Source: Halobacteriales archaeon
GTDB lineage: Archaea > Halobacteriota > Halobacteria > Halobacteriales > SKNY01
Assembly: GCA_007118975.1 (NCBI GenBank)
Contig: SKQO01000027.1
Coordinates: 1 to 49,547, forward strand
Length of the DNA stretch: 49,547 nt
Direction of reading: 5' to 3'
Shown here: positions 20,994-29,276 of the stretch, in pieces
Layout of the letters: every line of letters starts with the position of its first letter
Numbering within the stretch: position 1 is the stretch's first letter
Translations under genes and position numbers: made by a program
The notes under the pieces: model-generated
The model's database searches: none
Told to the model about the DNA's origin: nothing
The model's input: only the letters and a program-made list of their open reading frames with translations

Positions 20994-22972
20994 TCGAATC
21001 GAAACCAGCATCGGTGGCGGCGGAGCTCGAAGAACCAGTTCGGGCTGCTCGCGAACTGGCGAAAGCACTCGGACTGGATCCGTATCCGGTCAATTACTGG
21101 ATCGTTGACTACGACGAGATGAATCAGCTCATCGCCTACCAGGGGTTTCAGGAGCGCTACCCGCACTGGCGGTGGGGAATGGGATACGATCGACGACGGA
21201 AGCAGGATCGCTTCGACGTCAGTCGCGCCTTTGAGCTCGTGAACAACGACAACCCGGCCAATGCATTTCTCCAGGAGAGCAACAGTCTGGCTGACCAGAA
21301 GGCGGTCATCACCCACGTCGAAGCACACGCGGATTTTTTCAAACACAATCAGTGGTTCGAGACCTACGGCCCCGAGGAACCCGGCGCGACCGCCATGCTC
21401 GCCCGGCATGCCGACCGGATTCGTGAGTATATGGAGGATCCGGACATCGATTGCGAGGATGTAGAGCGGTGGATCGATCACGTGTTGACACTGGCCGATA
21501 CGATCGATCAGCAGCGGCCCCGACCGATCCGCGAGCTGTCAGTATCTTCGCCCGAGGAGCCCGACGTTACGGACGATCCGATGCCGCTCGGTGAGTTCGA
21601 CCTCAGCGACGAAGTCCGCGATGCGCTCTTCGGTGATGAGTTCGACGCGGGTGGTGACGAGGGGGTCGTGGACGAACGGGCGTCTGAATCCGATGTTCTG
21701 GCCTTTCTCTGGGCTCACGGCATGCAATACGACCAGGACCGTGACCGTGCCGTCGAGATGACAGGCTGGCAACGTGACGTGATCGAGATGCTGCGAGCCG
21801 AGGCGTATTATTTTGCCCCACAGCGGATGACGAAGGTGATGAACGAGGGCTGGAGTGCCTACTACGAATCCCTCATGATGACGGGCGAGGGATTTGCTGA
21901 GCCGGACGAGCTCGTCCAGTATGCCGATCACATGGCGCAAGTGCTCGGCTCCCCCGGATTGAATCCGTACAAGCTCGGCATGGAACTTTGGGCGTACATC
22001 GAAAACACGACAAACCGCCGTGAGGTGCTCGAACGGTTGCTCCAGGTGAAGGGGATCAGTTGGCGAACGCTCAGAAACGTCGTTGATTTTGAGGAGATTC
22101 GGGAGACCGTAGCGCCGCCCCCGGCACTCGCTCGCATCACTGCTGAGACACTGGACGATCTTGCACAGCTCGACGACCAGTTCGTCGACGAGGATGCGCT
22201 TTGTCGCGCCAGAAGCGGGACCATCGATGTGGATCGGTATCCCTGGAAGGTGCTCACGTTCTCCGGGCTTGCCCGGCGGAACTACTCGCTGGTCAAACCC
22301 CAGTATCGGGGCTTCCTCCAGCGTGTCAGCGATGCGGAGCTCGAACGTATCCACCGGTACGTCGGCGAAACCGACCGATACGGGAGTATCGAGGAGGCCC
22401 TCGCGGCCGTCGATTACACCGCGGGCTGGCGACGCATGCAAGAAGTTCGTGAAAGTCACAACGACGTCACGTTCCTCGACGAATTTCTCACGCGGGAATT
22501 TCTCGAGGACAGACAGTATTTCACCTTCGAATACTCCTACCTGAGCGACGGGTTCCACGCCGCGAGCACGGACTATGAGGACGTGAAACGCAAGCTGTTG
22601 CTTTCGTTTACCAACTTTGGGAAGCCTCGCATTACTGTAGCGGACGGAAACCACGAGAATCGCAATGAACTCCTGCTGGTCCATCACTACAACGGGATCA
22701 TGCTCGATCTGGATCAAGCCAGGGACGTGCTCGAACGGACGTTCGAGCTGTGGGGACGAGCGGTGAATTTGAAGACCGTCGTTAAGCAGGTCGATGACGG
22801 TGAGTTAAAACGTGCCCGACGGGAGCAACGTGAGCCAGAACATCGCGAGCAAGGACTCATGCTCCGGTTCGACGGGGATGAGTTTTCGACAAGTGAACTT
22901 CCGTGGGATGCCGTCGAAGGGATCATCTCCCGGGAGTACGATGGCACACAGTCGCCGAATTGGCACCGATGA
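20990..22972 (+). CDS. spoVR: SpoVR / YcgB family protein
   Basis: A 660-residue SpoVR-family protein starting at a GTG that overlaps the preceding stop (GTGA). The N-terminal domain has the diagnostic YPVNYWIVDYDEMN, HWRWGMGYDRR and NNDNPANAFLQESNS blocks, and a VEAHADFFKHN stretch. The C-terminal half (about residues 480-640) has the DFL/YLSDGF region and NRNELLLVHHYNG. SpoVR is needed for spore cortex formation in Bacillus, but the family is widespread in non-sporulating bacteria and haloarchaea beside prkA and yeaH. Its biochemical activity is unknown. It is the last gene of the operon. Confidence 0.94.
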   Translation: MIESKPASVAAELEEPVRAARELAKALGLDPYPVNYWIVDYDEMNQLIAYQGFQERYPHWRWGMGYDRRRKQDRFDVSRAFELVNNDNPANAFLQESNSLADQKAVITHVEAHADFFKHNQWFETYGPEEPGATAMLARHADRIREYMEDPDIDCEDVERWIDHVLTLADTIDQQRPRPIRELSVSSPEEPDVTDDPMPLGEFDLSDEVRDALFGDEFDAGGDEGVVDERASESDVLAFLWAHGMQYDQDRDRAVEMTGWQRDVIEMLRAEAYYFAPQRMTKVMNEGWSAYYESLMMTGEGFAEPDELVQYADHMAQVLGSPGLNPYKLGMELWAYIENTTNRREVLERLLQVKGISWRTLRNVVDFEEIRETVAPPPALARITAETLDDLAQLDDQFVDEDALCRARSGTIDVDRYPWKVLTFSGLARRNYSLVKPQYRGFLQRVSDAELERIHRYVGETDRYGSIEEALAAVDYTAGWRRMQEVRESHNDVTFLDEFLTREFLEDRQYFTFEYSYLSDGFHAASTDYEDVKRKLLLSFTNFGKPRITVADGNHENRNELLLVHHYNGIMLDLDQARDVLERTFELWGRAVNLKTVVKQVDDGELKRARREQREPEHREQGLMLRFDGDEFSTSELPWDAVEGIISREYDGTQSPNWHR

Positions 22973-23223
22973 GCTGATTCGGATCCGTCCAGGGCTGGTA
23001 TGTCGTTTTGGAACCCTGGGGTGACGGAAGGGCACGTCGAAAACGGCGACGTGAAGCGCAACACCCGGTCACCGAGAACACAGTGAGTACCAGTGTAAAG
23101 ACATAACGGAAGAAGGACAATTTAGCGAGCTACCTGATGCGGGGGTCGTTCCACGGCGTTCCGTCGGTGCATCTGCGTCAAGGCGGACCCGGGACAATAC
23201 CTCCAGGCCAGCAAGATGGCCTG

Positions 23224-23856
23224 CTATAACAGCAACCCGACGACGGCCAGCGCGGTCAACGCCAGACTCACCACAAACGTCACAGCAAACATGCTCACAG
23301 ACCATGTGAGCACCTTTCTCCCGTCGAGGGGCCCGAACGGAATCATGTTGAACGCGGCCAAAAAGAAGTTGATCAACACGCCGTAGATGCCGACGAGGCC
23401 CAGAAACCCCGGAAACACTAGAAACGGCAAGAATGCGAATCCGAGGACCAGATTTGTGACCGGGCCGGCAACGGCGATGATGCCGTTTTCTCGTTCCGTG
23501 ATACGTCCTCGATGGTACACTGCCCCCGGCGCGGCGAAAATGAAGCCACCCAACCCCGCGAGTACGGCGAGTACCAGCATCTGATAGTTTGCCTTGAATG
23601 CCGCTTGCTGGCCGAACCTGATTGCGACCACCTTGTGAGCGAGTTCGTGGAGTAGAAAGCCAATCCCGGCGGTGACCATGCTCACGAGAAACAGGACGAT
23701 GAACCAGCCGGGATCACCGAGGACTGTGCCGCCACCGCCGAAAAACAGCGCGAACGCCACCCCGAGTGCCACCCACGCGATCAGCAGGTCCTTCAGTTCC
23801 TCGTCGCTGAAGCTGATTTCCCGTGGAGACTGTTGGCGGTGGGCCTGTATCCGCAT
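23224..23856 (-). CDS. Site-2-protease-type M50 membrane metallopeptidase
   Basis: A 210-residue integral membrane peptidase. The zinc motif HELAH is at residues 70-74 inside a transmembrane helix, and the second catalytic element is NMIPFGPLDG at 170-179 with Asp178 as third zinc ligand. About five or six hydrophobic segments are visible. The protein is short, lacking PDZ or CBS additions, which is the minimal archaeal S2P form. Such enzymes cleave transmembrane substrates to release regulators. It is the second gene after a TraB-family gene, one base apart, so the two are co-transcribed. Confidence 0.9.
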   Translation of the reverse strand: MRIQAHRQQSPREISFSDEELKDLLIAWVALGVAFALFFGGGGTVLGDPGWFIVLFLVSMVTAGIGFLLHELAHKVVAIRFGQQAAFKANYQMLVLAVLAGLGGFIFAAPGAVYHRGRITERENGIIAVAGPVTNLVLGFAFLPFLVFPGFLGLVGIYGVLINFFLAAFNMIPFGPLDGRKVLTWSVSMFAVTFVVSLALTALAVVGLLL

Positions 23857-23857
23857 A

Positions 23858-25285
23858 TCAGCGGAACACCCCGATCAACACTTCTGCGCTGTTTCTCGCG
23901 CCCTCTAACAGCAGGTCACCGAGGGCACCGACGCCGCCGAGATCCGCCGCCAGCCACGGAAGCACGATGATCGCGAAGAGGAACGTGGCGATCATGCTCC
24001 CGATGTTGGTCATCGCGACGATCGCGATCAATCGGAACAAGGGCACTTCGAGCATCCGATCGACGACGTCGCGTAACGGCGCTTCTTCGTCGCTGAGGAT
24101 TTCGTTCAGGACACCGATGTCGCTGATGTTGACCGGGCGGTATTTGAGTTCGACGTATCCCGCGAACCACCCCGGTGCGAGCATCGGGTTGAGGCTTGTC
24201 ATCCATGCGACGGCGCCGCCGACGCCTGCGCTCGTCCATTTTGCCCCGGCAAGCTTGGCCATGGTAAACGCGAACGCGCCGTTAAACAGGAACCAAGCGA
24301 GGAACAGCTGCAACAGACGTATGTCTTGGACGCCGGCCATGAACAGCAAGAAGAAAAACGCCACAAACGCGATGGCGATGCCGTACCCGACGAGTTTGTA
24401 GACCGAAAACCGTCGCCGCTTAATTCCCTCGAGTTCTGCCATCGGCGGCAACGATTCGGGCGCTGCCAGGTATCGTTCGATGCCCTCTCGATGGCCAGCG
24501 CCTACCACGGCCACCACATCGTAACCCTGCTCGCGAAGGGCGATGAGATTGTGAGCAATATACGCATCACGTTCGTCTATCAGGGCACTCGCAGCGCCGG
24601 GACTGAAGCGTCGAAATTCCTCCATCAGCGTGGATACCACGTCGGCATCGGTCAGGTCTTCCATCGTAAACTCCTCTTCTACGGTACCGGCTGCGCCGCC
24701 CACGGTACCGATCAAGAGACTCACCAGCATGCGAAGCTTCTCGCGGATCGTCATCCGCCGCCAGAGGCGTTTGATCGTGGTCTGAATATCTCGGTCGACC
24801 AGGGCAATTCCCATCCGGTATCGTTCGGCCGTATCGACCGCGGCGCGCATGTCGGCCCCTGGCTCGATGTCGAAGCGATCACCGAGCCGGTGTTGAACGT
24901 ACGATAACATCCAGTAGGCTAGCAACTGAAAGACCGTACTCCCCTCGAGGAGATCACCCGGTTCGAGATCGTCTGGAGCGTCACCGCGAAGCTGCCGGTA
25001 CCGGCCTTCGTCGAGCTCGACGGCGACAATGTCCGGTTGTTCGTCCTCGATGGTTTCTACAACCTGATCGACGCTATCGTGGGAGATGTGTGCCGTCCCG
25101 ACGACGGTCACCGTGCCGGGACCGGCGCCGGACCGTGTACCCGCGGCCACATCGACCATGGGGTCCGGTCCGTTCACCATATAATATCGATGTTCCTGCG
25201 CCCGGTAAACCCTTATCGGGACGCCGCCGGGATTCTCGGGCGCCAGCTGCGTATAGTTGGCGTTCGGCGTTCTACTCTCGGCCAT
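23858..25285 (-). CDS. TraB/PrgY family membrane protein
   Basis: A 475-residue protein with an N-terminal TraB domain (VVGTAHISHDS from about residue 61; VAVELDEGRYRQL; VVGAGHREGI about residue 275) and five or six transmembrane segments in the C-terminal 180 residues. TraB-family domains are related to the Tiki/EreA group of proposed GxxH-type metallohydrolases, and PrgY shuts down peptide pheromone activity in enterococci; the archaeal role is not known. The start is uncertain: M36 (25180) has a TATA-like GGTTTACC 24-32 bases upstream and would be leaderless, while the longer start shown lacks a clear promoter. It is followed after one base by an M50 peptidase. Confidence 0.87.
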   Translation of the reverse strand: MAESRTPNANYTQLAPENPGGVPIRVYRAQEHRYYMVNGPDPMVDVAAGTRSGAGPGTVTVVGTAHISHDSVDQVVETIEDEQPDIVAVELDEGRYRQLRGDAPDDLEPGDLLEGSTVFQLLAYWMLSYVQHRLGDRFDIEPGADMRAAVDTAERYRMGIALVDRDIQTTIKRLWRRMTIREKLRMLVSLLIGTVGGAAGTVEEEFTMEDLTDADVVSTLMEEFRRFSPGAASALIDERDAYIAHNLIALREQGYDVVAVVGAGHREGIERYLAAPESLPPMAELEGIKRRRFSVYKLVGYGIAIAFVAFFFLLFMAGVQDIRLLQLFLAWFLFNGAFAFTMAKLAGAKWTSAGVGGAVAWMTSLNPMLAPGWFAGYVELKYRPVNISDIGVLNEILSDEEAPLRDVVDRMLEVPLFRLIAIVAMTNIGSMIATFLFAIIVLPWLAADLGGVGALGDLLLEGARNSAEVLIGVFR

Positions 25286-25371
25286 GCGTGGTCAGTACCG
25301 ACCCGTCCGAATGTCGAGGCCCACCTGGGTACACCCGCCAACGCTATCCGATCATGGTCGTAACCCCGTGT

Positions 25372-25830
25372 ATGAGTCTGGACGTCGCCGTCCCAACGCC
25401 ACCGACCCTCGAGGACCAGCTGGATCCAGCGGAGTATGACGACGTGGAGGTCGTCGGCGAGACAGATTACCGGCGAGACGAGCTGGAGGTATATCTGCGG
25501 GAGGGGGCGTGGGAGGAAGCCTTCGGGGAGTGGGCGATCGGCACGAGCGTAACCGAAGCGGAGTTCGAAATCATTCGCGACCTCGAACTCATAGACCGGT
25601 TTGACTTTTTCTGGGACGATTTCGCCGGGCGGGTGGGCTATCATGCGCCGGGAATTCCGGAGGACTGGCGCGAGCGGGATCTCCACCCGGCGATCGATTC
25701 GTGGGGAACAGTCTCGTCGATCAACGCGGGGCTTACCGAGCTTGGGCAGCTCGTCTGTGACGTGCTAAAGGACCGATACATCGAGTGGGAGTCGTCCTAC
25801 GAGGCACCAGACGATCTCCCCGATTTTTAA
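25372..25830 (+). CDS. Uncharacterised acidic protein (152 aa)
   Basis: I do not recognise a named family. The predicted 152-residue protein is strongly acidic, with Trp/Tyr-rich blocks (GAWEEAFGEWA and LIDRFDFFWDDFAGRVGYHAPG) and no hydrophobic segment, so it should be cytoplasmic. An ATG six codons upstream (25354) is also possible. The frame extends far upstream, but only this part has haloarchaeal composition. It converges with an HTH regulator and the two ORFs overlap by 4 bases at their stops. Confidence 0.75.
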   Translation: MSLDVAVPTPPTLEDQLDPAEYDDVEVVGETDYRRDELEVYLREGAWEEAFGEWAIGTSVTEAEFEIIRDLELIDRFDFFWDDFAGRVGYHAPGIPEDWRERDLHPAIDSWGTVSSINAGLTELGQLVCDVLKDRYIEWESSYEAPDDLPDF

Positions 25831-26204
25831 GAGGATTCCTCGCAGTAGGTGGATCTGAACTCGGTCATCAGCTCGCCGAGTCGATCCTGACACGCTTCGA
25901 CCCGATGTTCGAGGTGTGCGGCGATCGCGTCGGGTTCAGCGGCTGCGTAGCGGTAACAGTAGCCGCCGTTTTCGTACGTGTGGCGGGCTTTCGTCACGTA
26001 ACTGTACTCCTCCAACCGGCGAATCGACCGGTAGACGGTCGAGCGGTCGCGATCCATGCTCGTGGCGAGCTCCTCGACACTCAAACGTTCCTCCGTCTCT
26101 AGCAAGAAATGGAGAAGCTCGCGGTCCAGTCGTCCACATCCGTGGACGTAGCGCAACAAACAGTCCGGATCCTCATTCTCGGTCAGTAAATCCCCCAAGA
26201 CCAT
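25827..26204 (-). CDS. Winged-helix transcriptional regulator (TrmB/MarR-like)
   Basis: A 125-residue DNA-binding protein. Residues about 30-75 form a winged helix (LSVEELATSMDRDRSTVYRSIRRLEEYSYV) of the archaeal TrmB/MarR-like type. The C-terminal 45 residues are a helical acidic segment likely to dimerise. No ligand-binding domain is present. It is transcribed divergently from the HEWD gene 132 bases away, a plausible target, but nothing in the sequence proves this. Cys residues near both ends (CLLRYVHGC and YCEES) could respond to redox or metal; that is speculation. Confidence 0.82.
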   Translation of the reverse strand: MVLGDLLTENEDPDCLLRYVHGCGRLDRELLHFLLETEERLSVEELATSMDRDRSTVYRSIRRLEEYSYVTKARHTYENGGYCYRYAAAEPDAIAAHLEHRVEACQDRLGELMTEFRSTYCEESS

Positions 26205-26336
26205 GCGGGAGAACTAGCCCCGGGGCAGCCAAATGCTTGTCGGGCGGGTCAGTCAGGGGATCCGGAGTTCGAAGCGCCCGTGCAGTTGGCGGATTAGGAC
26301 AAAGTTAACTCCTCGCAGGGCGGAGCGCGGGTACGA

Positions 26337-26519
26337 ATGCAAGATTCGCCCATCCGAAAACCAAATCATCGCGCCTGCGAGCGGTGTGGTCGCCAGGAAG
26401 TGTGGGATCGCGAGGCCGAGACCTGGACCATCGATCGTGAAGTCACTGGCGATCCCGTGGGTGACGTCCACTGCATCCACGAGTGGGATATCAACGGCGC
26501 CTTCTCGGCGGTTCAGTAA
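26337..26519 (+). CDS. HEWD family small protein
   Basis: A 60-residue protein that ends with the HEWDINGAF signature of the haloarchaeal HEWD family, preceded by a CxxC motif (CERCGRQEVW) and a single Cys in DVHCIHEWD. The Cys and His residues suggest a zinc-ribbon-like fold. Function is unknown. The ATG is 20-37 bases after an AAAGTTAACT sequence that may be its TATA element. A short CCGC-TTTT-GGCGG hairpin follows the stop. Confidence 0.85.
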   Translation: MQDSPIRKPNHRACERCGRQEVWDREAETWTIDREVTGDPVGDVHCIHEWDINGAFSAVQ

Positions 26520-26639
26520 CCGCTTTTGGCGGCGTCTCCGACCCCGAACGACAGGTTCCTTGGGATGGCAACAGTTGGGCTGTTCGATGGGGACCGTACC
26601 CATCGCCGTCCCGATCGATCATGCCGCTCCCTTAGCGAA

Positions 26640-26656
26640 GGGGCTCGTTGAGCCCC
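26640..26656. other. Perfect 7-bp hairpin in an intergenic region
   Basis: GGGGCTC (26640-26646) pairs with GAGCCCC (26650-26656) around a GTT loop. It lies between the HEWD gene and a small ORF. There is no U-tract after it on either strand, so it is not a typical terminator. Its role is unknown. Confidence 0.4.
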
Positions 26657-26742
26657 GACATACCACTTGTGTGAATCGAATCCCCTGTATCTCGCCGTAT
26701 TACTCGGATGGTAACGTGGGTACCGACGTTGAGGCCGTCCTT

Positions 26743-26892
26743 ATGGTAATGACTCCCGAAGAGCGGTACGAGGATCTCGTCCCCTCCGTCACCGAGCATC
26801 ACTTGTACGACGTCCCCGGCCTTGAGCGGTGCGAGGAGGATGACGTATTCGAATCGTATGTCGACTGGCCCAAGGAGTATTGCAGAGCCTAA
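26743..26892 (+). CDS. Possible small acidic protein (49 aa)
   Basis: A short ORF (MVMTPEERYEDLVPSV ... VDWPKEYCRA) with the acidic composition and mostly G/C third codon positions expected of a real haloarchaeal gene. The frame is open far upstream, but that part is Arg/Ser/Pro-rich and looks non-coding. Start could be 26743 or 26749. I do not recognise a family. The opposite strand also has an ORF here (26632-27093), with less convincing composition. Moderate to low certainty. Confidence 0.42.
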   Translation: MVMTPEERYEDLVPSVTEHHLYDVPGLERCEEDDVFESYVDWPKEYCRA

Positions 26893-26962
26893 CTGAGATG
26901 GGTCGGCGTGCGAATAGTAAAGTTGCCCGGCAGGTAATCGCCATCCCTCTGACACCGACGCG

Positions 26963-27658
26963 TTATGTTTCGGTAGTCGTGAGTAGTTCGCGAAGCACGC
27001 TAAGTGTTCCATCTGCATACCCCATCGTGAGGATCTCGTCGGCCGCTCCCTTCGCTGCCTCGTCAGCGTTCGCCAGGGCGATGCCCCGTCCAACCCGCTC
27101 GAAATTAGAGACGTCGTTTACCGAATCACCGATCGCGACAGCATCCTCGAGGGAAATGTTCACTTCGTCGGCAATCCACTCGAGCGCTACTCCCTTCGAG
27201 ACTGATGGATCTTTCACATGGAACGCGAATTTCGAGTCGATTACTTCCATGCCGTATCGGTTTGCGACTTTCCGTACATTCTGGATGTCCAACGAACGCG
27301 GCAGCGCCAGTTCCGTTTCCCGCCACTCGTTGATGTCATCGAAGCCGTCGGCGGGGGGCAAGATGTCCTCCTCGCGCAATGCGGTCAAAATATCCTCGAG
27401 TACGGTCGGCGAGACGAACCGCCGCAGATTACCTCTTGCTACCGCAATGCCGCCGTTCTCGGCAATCACGATCGGTTCCACACCGATAAATTGGGCCAGG
27501 GCAACGGGATACGGGAAGGATTTCCCGGTTGCAATGACGACCGGCGCGTCCCAAGTCCGAATCGGATCAAGCACCCGGGAATCGATCGGTTCTGGCGTGT
27601 CTGTGGCATCCGCACGCGTCAACGTTCCATCGATGTCCAGCACGAGCGGCGGAACCAT
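26963..27658 (-). CDS. Phosphoglycolate phosphatase, archaeal type (HAD superfamily)
   Basis: A 231-residue HAD phosphatase of the type named archaeal phosphoglycolate phosphatase (TA0175-like). Motif I is LVLDIDGTLTR with nucleophile Asp8 and Asp10. Motif II is VIATGKS, motif III lies near Lys in SVSKGVAL, and motif IV is AIGDSVNDVSNFE. The cap is of the C2 type between motifs II and III. The frame is open to 27727, but the ATG at 27658 starts just before the first strand and is the usual family start. It would clear 2-phosphoglycolate, although related enzymes also act on other sugar phosphates. Confidence 0.9.
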   Translation of the reverse strand: MVPPLVLDIDGTLTRADATDTPEPIDSRVLDPIRTWDAPVVIATGKSFPYPVALAQFIGVEPIVIAENGGIAVARGNLRRFVSPTVLEDILTALREEDILPPADGFDDINEWRETELALPRSLDIQNVRKVANRYGMEVIDSKFAFHVKDPSVSKGVALEWIADEVNISLEDAVAIGDSVNDVSNFERVGRGIALANADEAAKGAADEILTMGYADGTLSVLRELLTTTET

Positions 27659-27742
27659 GTCCACGCTACAGCGGACACGCTCGAAACGGCTTCGATTCTG
27701 GTGTCCGTTTCGAGCGCATCTCGCCACCGCAGGTACCGGAGC

Positions 27743-28159
27743 TCACGCGATCTCGACGGTCGCCTCCGCGACGACGTCACCAGCGTCGTCGTTTCGGAGG
27801 GTGACGATCGTCTCGTCCGCTGCATCGAGTTCGGTCACGAGCTTTCGTTCTCCCGGTTCGAGCGTCTCGGTCATGCTGGCGTTGCCGTCGGTCGAGGAGC
27901 CGTCGACCACGACGGTGTGTTCAGCGAGGTCGAGGGCCTCTCCACCCTCGTGGACAAGGGTAATGTTCCCGTCACCTGCATCGCCGTCGATGCTAATAGT
28001 TGCAATCGCGGTCTGATGAGCGTCCGGAGAAAGTCCGAGGACGAACGTTCCGATCACGGCCGCGAGGATAATCGTGATGGCGACCATCAGCACCACCCCG
28101 ATAACTGGACTGACGGCACGGTTGGGTTCGTTACGATCTGAGCTGCATATCGTTGGCAT
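27743..28159 (-). CDS. Type IV pilin-like protein
   Basis: A 138-residue haloarchaeal pilin-type protein. The signal peptide MPTICSSDRNEPNR is followed by the class III motif AVSPVIGVVLMVAIT, the hydrophobic helix by which subunits assemble; PibD would cut before AVSP. The rest is an acidic, Asp/Thr-rich beta domain resembling DUF1628/DUF1102-type minor pilins. The frame opens 19 codons earlier, but the ATG at 28159 has an exact GGAGG 8 bases upstream and gives a proper short signal peptide. It stands alone without other pilus genes, so it is probably an adhesion or minor pilin. Confidence 0.88.
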   Translation of the reverse strand: MPTICSSDRNEPNRAVSPVIGVVLMVAITIILAAVIGTFVLGLSPDAHQTAIATISIDGDAGDGNITLVHEGGEALDLAEHTVVVDGSSTDGNASMTETLEPGERKLVTELDAADETIVTLRNDDAGDVVAEATVEIA

Positions 28160-28167
28160 ATCTGATT

Positions 28168-28172
28168 CCTCC
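28168..28172 (-). promoter_or_regulatory. Shine-Dalgarno site of the pilin gene
   Basis: GGAGG on the minus strand, 8 bases before the ATG at 28159. It is unusual in this window, where most first genes look leaderless, and it decides the pilin start. It implies a leadered mRNA. Confidence 0.7.
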
Positions 28173-28264
28173 TGGCGACCGGATCTCGGTCGACCGTCGA
28201 TACACCGATGATCCATGTCGGTGCACCACTCCGCCTGGCGAGGTAATCCGCTAAAAGGGTGCGC

Positions 28265-29245
28265 CTATGCTCGCGTTTCACCGTACTCTAGCGAGTCGGT
28301 GTACCACTCGAGCGCGAGCACGGCCGCGATGCCAATCACCACGACGGCGAGGAGCGTTAGCCACTCGATCGGGGCGGGGACCCCGAGTTCGCCGTGGATT
28401 TCAGTCACCGGGAGTCGCAAGGCGCCGAGCATCAACCCGATGAGGAACCCCAGGGTGGCCATGCGGTACCGCGCAAGCGCCCAAGAAACGATCCGTGCCA
28501 TGCCGACCAGCCCGACCATGGCGCCGAGAATGAAGATTGCGACGATCACGCCCGGTGCGATGACGGCATTCGTGGACCCGCCGATGGCGAGGGCCCCCAG
28601 CGCGTCGATGAAGGCCTGCAATTCGCCGATCATGTACTCGTACTGGCCGAGGATGTAGAGAAACGCGGCACCGGAGATGCCGGGAAGGATCATGCCGGCA
28701 ACGGAAATCGCCCCCGCGATGAACACAACTGCAGCGCTACGGTGGCCGAGGATGGCCTCGTTGCCGGTGAGAGAGAAGGCGAGGAGAAACCCCAGCCCCG
28801 TGGCAGCCACTCGTCCTGGCGTGCGTATCGAAACGTTTGCGGCGATGACAACGGCGGAAGCGGCGATGAGCCCGAAGAAAAACGCGTTGACGTGGGCCGG
28901 TGCCACTGCGAAGGCGGCGACCATGATTCGCGATACGACAATAATGGCTGTGGCCACACCTGCGCCCAAAAGGAGAAGAAATGGGAGGTCGATCCGAATG
29001 AGTTCTCGAAGGAGGGATTGCCGTCCCTCGCGCGTGCGGACGCCCGGAAGAAACATTAGTAACCGCGGCGTCACGGCGGCGATTGCGTTGACGAGCCGCT
29101 CGTAAATGCCCACAATCAGGGCGATGGTCCCCCCGGAAACGCCGGGGATGGTACCGGCGGCCCCCATTGCGATTCCTTTCAAATATATGGCGAGAACTTC
29201 ACGCAGCGTCCACTGCTCTGGGAGATCCAGGGATCCTTGGCTCAT
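28265..29245 (-). CDS. DUF368 membrane protein, candidate polyprenyl-phosphate transporter (PopT family)
   Basis: A 326-residue polytopic membrane protein of the DUF368 family, with about eight to ten transmembrane helices. The family signature GAAGTIPGVSGGTIALIVGIY is near residue 30, and a second, similar GMILPGISGAAFLYILG appears around residue 190, the internal duplication typical of the family. Bacterial DUF368 members (PopT) return undecaprenyl phosphate across the membrane. Here the gene starts 31 bases after aglB, the oligosaccharyltransferase that releases dolichol phosphate or diphosphate outside the cell. This suggests it recycles the archaeal glycan carrier; the link is inference from position. 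ATG at 29245 is preferred to a GTG at 29257. Confidence 0.88.
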   Translation of the reverse strand: MSQGSLDLPEQWTLREVLAIYLKGIAMGAAGTIPGVSGGTIALIVGIYERLVNAIAAVTPRLLMFLPGVRTREGRQSLLRELIRIDLPFLLLLGAGVATAIIVVSRIMVAAFAVAPAHVNAFFFGLIAASAVVIAANVSIRTPGRVAATGLGFLLAFSLTGNEAILGHRSAAVVFIAGAISVAGMILPGISGAAFLYILGQYEYMIGELQAFIDALGALAIGGSTNAVIAPGVIVAIFILGAMVGLVGMARIVSWALARYRMATLGFLIGLMLGALRLPVTEIHGELGVPAPIEWLTLLAVVVIGIAAVLALEWYTDSLEYGETRA

Positions 29246-29276
29246 CGGTCGTTGCACTTACAGCGCTGACCGACGT

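Noticed and set aside
21539-22717. 392-codon minus-strand ORF opposite spoVR
   Set aside because: A shadow of SpoVR; no start signal or recognisable domain.
22985-23025. CCAGGG...CCCTGG inverted repeat after spoVR as a terminator
   Set aside because: The loop is long, the stem only 6 bp and no T-run follows. Too weak to call.
26632-27093. 153-codon minus-strand ORF between HEWD and phosphoglycolate phosphatase genes
   Set aside because: It overlaps the end of the phosphatase gene in another frame and has no acidic bias. The plus-strand 49-codon ORF looks more coding.
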